NCBI GenBank assembly: GCA_019323655.1
Contig: JAHWGX010000018.1
Coordinates: 1 to 6,987, forward strand
Length of the DNA: 6,987 bases
Source of the DNA: Candidatus Woesearchaeota archaeon
Lineage (GTDB): Archaea; Nanobdellota; Nanobdellia; Woesearchaeales; GW2011-AR4
Reading direction: 5' to 3'
In this document: in pieces, positions 5,338 to 6,987 of the stretch
Layout: each line of letters opens with the position of its first letter
How positions within the stretch are numbered: position 1 is the first letter of the stretch
Notes under the pieces: model-generated
Seen by the model: the letters and a program-made list of their open reading frames with translations, nothing else
Databases searched by the model: none
Told to the model about the DNA's origin: nothing
Made by a program: the position numbers and the translations under genes

Positions 5338-6239
5338 ATCATCAAAAGCACCAAATTCCCATAAACTAAAGTAGCAACATAAGCAATGAAAAAGCTCGGA
5401 ACAAAGGGGATTCCCTCTTTTATCAGAATTTTCCTGACTTTCCCCTGTTTGTACAGTTTTACTAAAAGACTGATTTTTTTCTTTTCTATGCCCAAATCTT
5501 TTGGGCCTGTTATGTATTTCCCATCCACCCTGACTTCTTTGGCAATCCAGTCCCCTTCAGTGAGCTTTTCCGGAGCAACATATCTGAGCATGCACGAGTT
5601 TTCAACTGCTTTTATTGCAATCCAGAGGTAAAATGTGGTTACCGATATCAGCGCAAGGTACAACAGCATTAATCTGACAAGATTATCAGGAGCAAAAAAT
5701 GATATAAGAATAATGGCTGCAAACAGGACAAAAACAAGTTTTTTTGCAGCATTTATTTTTTTATTTGCAATGTAATTTTTGAATTTTCTGGAGAATTTTT
5801 TGCTGTTTTTAAAAACCAAAGCACCGCTCCACAAAATTCCGTACAAAGCGCCTATAAGGAGGGCGTTAATTAAAAAATCCGCAAGAAAAAACTTGTTGGA
5901 AAAGATGTCTATGCCTATTAAAGCGCCCAAGCCCATCAGAATCTTGCTGTCCCCTCCGCCCCACTGGCCTGTGTAAAACATCACCCATGCCAGGGCAAAA
6001 AAAGCCGCAAATCCTACAACGCTGCCTATAATAAAACTTATTTTCCAGTAAATAACCGAAAAAAGAATATTCACCCCAAAGCCCGTGCCTATCAAGCCAA
6101 AATTAACCCAGTCCGGAACCTCCCTTGTCTTTAGGTCTGTGCAGGAGCCTATTAACAAAACAAAAAAGGCGATGGTATAAGGTATAAGGATGGTTAAGGG
6201 TATGTTTTCCAGATAACTGATAAAAGTGATGTATGCCAT
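5334..6239 (-). CDS. Type IV prepilin / preflagellin peptidase, A24 family
   Basis: 301 aa, a polytopic membrane aspartic protease that removes the class III signal peptide of type IV pilin-like and archaellin proteins at the cytoplasmic face. The two catalytic Asp sites are visible: Asp35 in SCTDLKTREVPDW after the first membrane helix, and Asp97 in the GxGD-type motif WGGGDSKILMG. Hydrophobic segments lie near 14-33, 48-64, 68-90, 100-112, 118-138, about 166-184 and 187-209, with a last one near 282-301. Between the last two is a cytoplasmic region of about 70 residues (LTEGDWIAKEV, then KEGIPFVPSFFIAY), which resembles the C-terminal part of archaeal type II family members. The start at 6239 is fixed by a TATA box 26.5 nt upstream; a longer reading frame to 6410 would run through the promoter and an inverted repeat. 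No pilin gene is in the window. Confidence 0.9.
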   Translation of the reverse strand: MAYITFISYLENIPLTILIPYTIAFFVLLIGSCTDLKTREVPDWVNFGLIGTGFGVNILFSVIYWKISFIIGSVVGFAAFFALAWVMFYTGQWGGGDSKILMGLGALIGIDIFSNKFFLADFLINALLIGALYGILWSGALVFKNSKKFSRKFKNYIANKKINAAKKLVFVLFAAIILISFFAPDNLVRLMLLYLALISVTTFYLWIAIKAVENSCMLRYVAPEKLTEGDWIAKEVRVDGKYITGPKDLGIEKKKISLLVKLYKQGKVRKILIKEGIPFVPSFFIAYVATLVYGNLVLLMI

Positions 6240-6260
6240 TTCAACGCTTAAAACAATAAC

Positions 6261-6270
6261 CTTTATAAAT
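6261..6270 (-). promoter_or_regulatory. TATA box of the prepilin peptidase gene, possibly bidirectional
   Basis: The minus strand reads ATTTATAAAG. Its TTTATAAA core (6262-6269) is centred 26.5 nt from the peptidase ATG, so the message should be leaderless. The core is a perfect palindrome, so it could also drive plus-strand transcription from about 6292 through the structured element towards the right-edge gene. Confidence 0.6.
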
Positions 6271-6297
6271 ATTTTTGGTAGTCTATTACCTGCTAAC

Positions 6298-6312
6298 AGC
6301 CTAAGGCTTTTT
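6298..6312 (+). other. Small hairpin followed by a T-run
   Basis: AGCC-TAA-GGCT (6298-6308) is followed by TTTTT (6308-6312, sharing one base). The stem is only 4 bp. On plus-strand RNA it could cause pausing or termination ahead of the large inverted-repeat element. It may equally be chance. Confidence 0.25.
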
Positions 6313-6319
6313 GAAATTA

Positions 6320-6439
6320 AGCAAAGCCAAGACCTACTCGGCATCCCGAAGGGAGCAACCCCTGCCTCGCCACCGCCTGCATTGGCTACTAAAAAATGTA
6401 GCCAATGCAAATGCTGGCGGTGACGGTCTTGGCTTTGCT
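6320..6439. repeat. Nested inverted-repeat element, GC-richer than its surroundings
   Basis: Perfect 15-bp outer arms (AGCAAAGCCAAGACC at 6320-6334, complement at 6425-6439) enclose a second inverted repeat. That repeat has CACCGCC (6371-6377) pairing with GGCGGTG (6416-6422), then TGCATTGGCTAC (6378-6389) pairing with its exact complement at 6398-6409, with an 8-nt A-rich loop and a 6-nt bulge. A left branch (6335-6370) can form its own hairpin with GGCA/TGCC (6340-6343, 6363-6366) and TCCC-GAA-GGGA (6344-6354). Overall it folds as a three-way junction. It has no coding role and no obvious target-site duplication. It could be a dispersed palindromic repeat or miniature element, or a structured leader/ncRNA of the downstream gene. 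The pairing is directly visible; the function is unknown. Confidence 0.75.
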
Positions 6440-6455
6440 ACAGCAGGTACCCAAA

Positions 6456-6987
6456 ATGCTGGAAAAAATAAAAGGCATGATAAAAAAAGAAAAGTACGTG
6501 CTAAAGATAAAAGTGCCGAGGCATATTGCAATTACTACAGACGGAATTGGAAAATGGGCTTTGAAAAATAACACTCCTTATGAGGATGCATTCAAAAGAA
6601 GCTTTCTGATATTAAAGAACACTGTTAAAATTCAGGTAAAGCTTAAAATTCCCATCCTTAGCTTTTACATCCTGGAGCAAAATGCCGAAAAGGATGAAAC
6701 TTACCCGTATCTTCTGGATGCGATTAAAAATATGCTTGATGAATTTGCAAAAAGCAGGCTTGTAAATGAAAACAAAATAAAGATATCTGTTTTGGGGAAG
6801 TGGTATGACCTTCCCGGGAGAGTTGTTGATTCAGTAAAAAGGGCCATAGAGGAAACAAGGGATTATGACGGGTTTTTTGTGAATTTCTGCATAAATTATG
6901 ACGGGCAGGAGGAGATTGTCGATGCCTTTAGAATTCTTGGGCTGCAGATAAAAGCAGGAAAGCTGGATCCGGAGCTTATAGACAAGG
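6456..6987 (+). CDS. Divergent undecaprenyl-diphosphate-synthase-like protein, 3' truncated by window end
   Basis: 177 residues are present. Cis-prenyltransferases extend farnesyl- or geranylgeranyl-diphosphate with isopentenyl units to make the polyprenyl carrier for glycans. The family is recognised by HIAITTDGIGKWA (23-35, aligning with HxAIIxDGNGRWA), by KIPILSFYILEQN (64-76, aligning with the LTLYAFSSENW region), and by VLGKWYDLP (112-120) and FCINYDGQEEIVDAF (144-158), matching the NYGGRxEI region. The Asp of DGNGR is kept (Asp29), but the Asn is Ile31 and the Arg is Lys33. The usual RxxGHxxG helix is absent and SENW is not conserved, so catalysis is doubtful. The C-terminal Arg motifs lie beyond the window. 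The ATG at 6456 has a weak AGGT site 7 nt upstream; an in-frame ATG at 6477 is an alternative. No TATA box sits at leaderless distance. Confidence 0.75.
   Translation, partial: MLEKIKGMIKKEKYVLKIKVPRHIAITTDGIGKWALKNNTPYEDAFKRSFLILKNTVKIQVKLKIPILSFYILEQNAEKDETYPYLLDAIKNMLDEFAKSRLVNENKIKISVLGKWYDLPGRVVDSVKRAIEETRDYDGFFVNFCINYDGQEEIVDAFRILGLQIKAGKLDPELIDK

Noticed and set aside
6240..6410. N-terminal extension of the prepilin peptidase to 6410
   Set aside because: It would be translated from the inverted-repeat element and would include the TATA box. The residues before MAYITF look non-coding, and the leaderless promoter places the start at 6239.
6320..6439. Integron attC site or IS200/IS605 terminal hairpin
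   Set aside because: The arms lack the GTTRRRY/RYYYAAC core of attC, and no transposase or TnpB-like gene is nearby.
6311..6571. 86-aa plus-strand open frame through the palindrome
   Set aside because: It overlaps the well-supported cis-prenyltransferase-like frame and is mostly encoded by the inverted repeat, with no plausible start signal.
1..6987. tRNA genes, rRNA, CRISPR arrays
   Set aside because: I looked for cloverleaf-like GTTC/TTCGA arms and for regularly spaced repeats on both strands and saw none.

Overview
The window is archaeal. It carries ribosomal protein L21e (a protein of archaea and eukaryotes), the RNA polymerase Rpb4/RpoF subunit, archaeal-type SepF and an archaeal type IV prepilin peptidase. 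TATA boxes sit a fixed distance ahead of leaderless start codons. The compact layout, the Lys-rich proteins, the unusual HIT proteins and a divergent cis-prenyltransferase suggest a DPANN-type archaeon (Woesearchaeota/Pacearchaeota-like). The lineage is inference; the archaeal assignment is firm.

Layout, left to right. (1) On the minus strand is a translation/transcription block: rpl21e then rpoF, followed by a separate leaderless promoter and the first eight codons of a gene that runs off the left edge. (2) sepF is divergent from rpl21e on the plus strand and is the only first gene here with a clear untranslated leader and Shine-Dalgarno site. (3) A visibly AT-richer island on the minus strand (about 1455-2830) holds three overlapping genes: an unrecognised 202-aa protein, a 98-aa antitoxin-like protein and a VapC-type PIN-domain nuclease. 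This looks like an acquired three-gene toxin-antitoxin type cassette. (4) On the plus strand are a radical SAM protein of the uncharacterised COG2108 type and two tandem HIT-domain paralogues. Both HIT proteins have Met where the catalytic middle His of the triad should be. (5) A minus-strand prepilin peptidase converges on the second HIT gene, and the two stop codons overlap. (6) A GC-richer, nested inverted-repeat element of about 120 bases that could fold as a three-way junction (6320-6439) precedes a truncated gene for a divergent undecaprenyl-diphosphate-synthase-like protein at the right edge.

How the genes relate: rpl21e/rpoF are information-processing housekeeping genes and sepF serves FtsZ-based division. 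The prepilin peptidase matures type IV pilin or archaellin-like surface proteins. The cis-prenyltransferase-like protein would belong to polyprenyl carrier synthesis for glycosylation, if it is active at all. The PIN cassette is an accessory insert. No single pathway links all the genes.

The best candidates for undescribed biology are the paired HIT proteins lacking the nucleophile, the structured element at 6320-6439 in front of the degenerate cis-prenyltransferase, and the three-gene PIN cassette with an unknown first protein.
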